NCBI GenBank assembly: GCA_030512335.1
Contig: JAULSU010000006.1
Coordinates: 868,001 to 932,000 of the forward strand
Direction of reading: 5' to 3'
DNA length: 64,000 bases
DNA from: Immersiella caudata
Taxonomy: Eukaryota > Ascomycota > Sordariomycetes > Sordariales > Lasiosphaeriaceae
Part shown: positions 63,509-64,000 of the stretch, one piece after another
Position numbering within the stretch: position 1 is the stretch's first letter
How the letters are laid out: each line of letters opens with the position of its first letter
Notes under the pieces: model-generated
The model's input: only the letters and a program-made list of their open reading frames with translations
What the model was told of the DNA's origin: nothing
The model's database searches: none
Position numbers and translations under genes: made by a program

Positions 63509-64000
63509 ATGGCCGCCGTACCCACCATGGCGAACGAGATGAAGAAGCTTTCCTTCGCAAAGGTTGGTTATCCCGGACCGCCACACTTGGCCAATGCAGG
63601 GTCTTCAGATCTGACGTCCTTGTCTCAACAGGTCGCTGCGGCATCGGCATCCAAGGATTCCACCTCTGTCACCACCGTCGCTAGAACCCCTGCGCCTCCG
63701 GTCGCTCGAGATAGACGGGAGAATGGCCAAAGTGCACCGGCTCCTCCGGTTGCCGCCTTCCCCGACGCTGGCACCAAGGGCCTGTCGGGATTGAAAGATC
63801 TCAAGTTGGAGACTAGGACGCCCAATTTGGTCGTCAATGGATCGTCAAATGTCGTCGACAAGTCAGCGATCGCAGGCAACAGCCAGACGCCTTCTGACGA
63901 TAACTCCCAGAGGGCCGATTCCAACTCTGAGCTTGGGACGAAGCCTCCTAGCGTGGATGGCAAAAGCATCACATCCGGTACCACTTTTGCGTTGGACGAG
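63509..64000 (+). CDS. 5' part of an unidentified gene, cut by the window end
   Basis: From the ATG at 63509 (MAAVPTMANEMKKLSFAK) the frame is open to the last base (164 codons). 63563-63631 is probably a 69-nt intron: GTTGGT at its start, a CTGAC branch site and CAACAG at its end, phase 0 on both sides. It is a multiple of three with no stop, so the unspliced form also stays in frame. After it the protein is Ala/Pro/Ser/Thr-rich and looks disordered (VAAASASKDSTSVTTVARTP, then GLSGLKDLKLETRTPNLVV and SITSGTTFALDE). No domain is visible in this piece and I cannot name the product. Confidence 0.7.
   Translation, partial: MAAVPTMANEMKKLSFAKVGYPGPPHLANAGSSDLTSLSQQVAAASASKDSTSVTTVARTPAPPVARDRRENGQSAPAPPVAAFPDAGTKGLSGLKDLKLETRTPNLVVNGSSNVVDKSAIAGNSQTPSDDNSQRADSNSELGTKPPSVDGKSITSGTTFALDE

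Noticed and set aside
1..64000. Transposon remnants or RIP-mutated repeats
   Set aside because: No terminal repeats, transposase or reverse-transcriptase motifs, or AT-rich TpA-biased blocks were noticed in any intergenic tract by eye.

Overview
This is a nuclear segment of a filamentous ascomycete, most likely a Sordariomycete close to the Sordariales (Chaetomiaceae type). The evidence is short introns (about 50 to 230 nt) with GT...AG ends and CTAAC or CTGAC branch sites, GC-rich coding sequence, and Pezizomycotina gene families: the conidiation regulator WetA, a DUF3433 protein, a TRP-like/flavin-carrier protein, a fungal ZCCHC10-type zinc-knuckle protein and a Kre9/Knh1-type surface protein. 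I see no rRNA, convincing tRNA, transposon, CRISPR array or RIP-type AT-rich block.

Layout. 1-4465 is intergenic. 4466-7506 (-) encodes a six-exon protein with many C2H2 zinc fingers. 10286-10507 (+) is a small Cys/His-rich protein. 13161-14012 (-) is a cytochrome-b5-like (MAPR-type) protein, divergent from 14524-16331 (+), a mitochondrial TPR membrane protein of the Mgr3 type. A 7.9-kb gene-poor tract follows, with hints of one spliced minus-strand gene at 18.8-19.1 kb. 24233-24985 (+) is an AP-1-like bZIP factor, followed by a second desert of 7 kb. 31957-32849 (+) is a Kre9/Knh1-domain membrane protein, convergent with 33605-34556 (-), a divergent Ras-like GTPase. 37362-39986 (+) is a DUF3433 multi-pass membrane protein and 43867-46206 (+) a TRP-like/FLC protein. 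After 6 kb more of intergenic DNA come 52158-53165 (+), a protein of unknown function, and 54651-56630 (+), WetA.

The right end is denser. WetA converges with a mitochondrial PPR protein (56998-60108, -). That gene is divergent from the splicing factor Cwf18/CCDC12 (60349-60999, +), which converges with the zinc-knuckle/SR-type protein (61111-62076, -). A further gene starts at 63509 and runs off the window.

These are ordinary eukaryotic single-gene units, not an operon or cluster. Shared themes are development and transcription (WetA, bZIP, C2H2), cell surface and membrane (Kre9-like, FLC, DUF3433), mitochondria (TPR, PPR) and splicing (Cwf18, knuckle protein). The most interesting points are an apparent intron in the zinc-knuckle gene whose donor reads AT instead of GT, tandem 30-nt exon-like repeats at 19 kb, a Ras-like GTPase without the usual G3 motif, and a C2H2 protein with two copies of a three-finger array.
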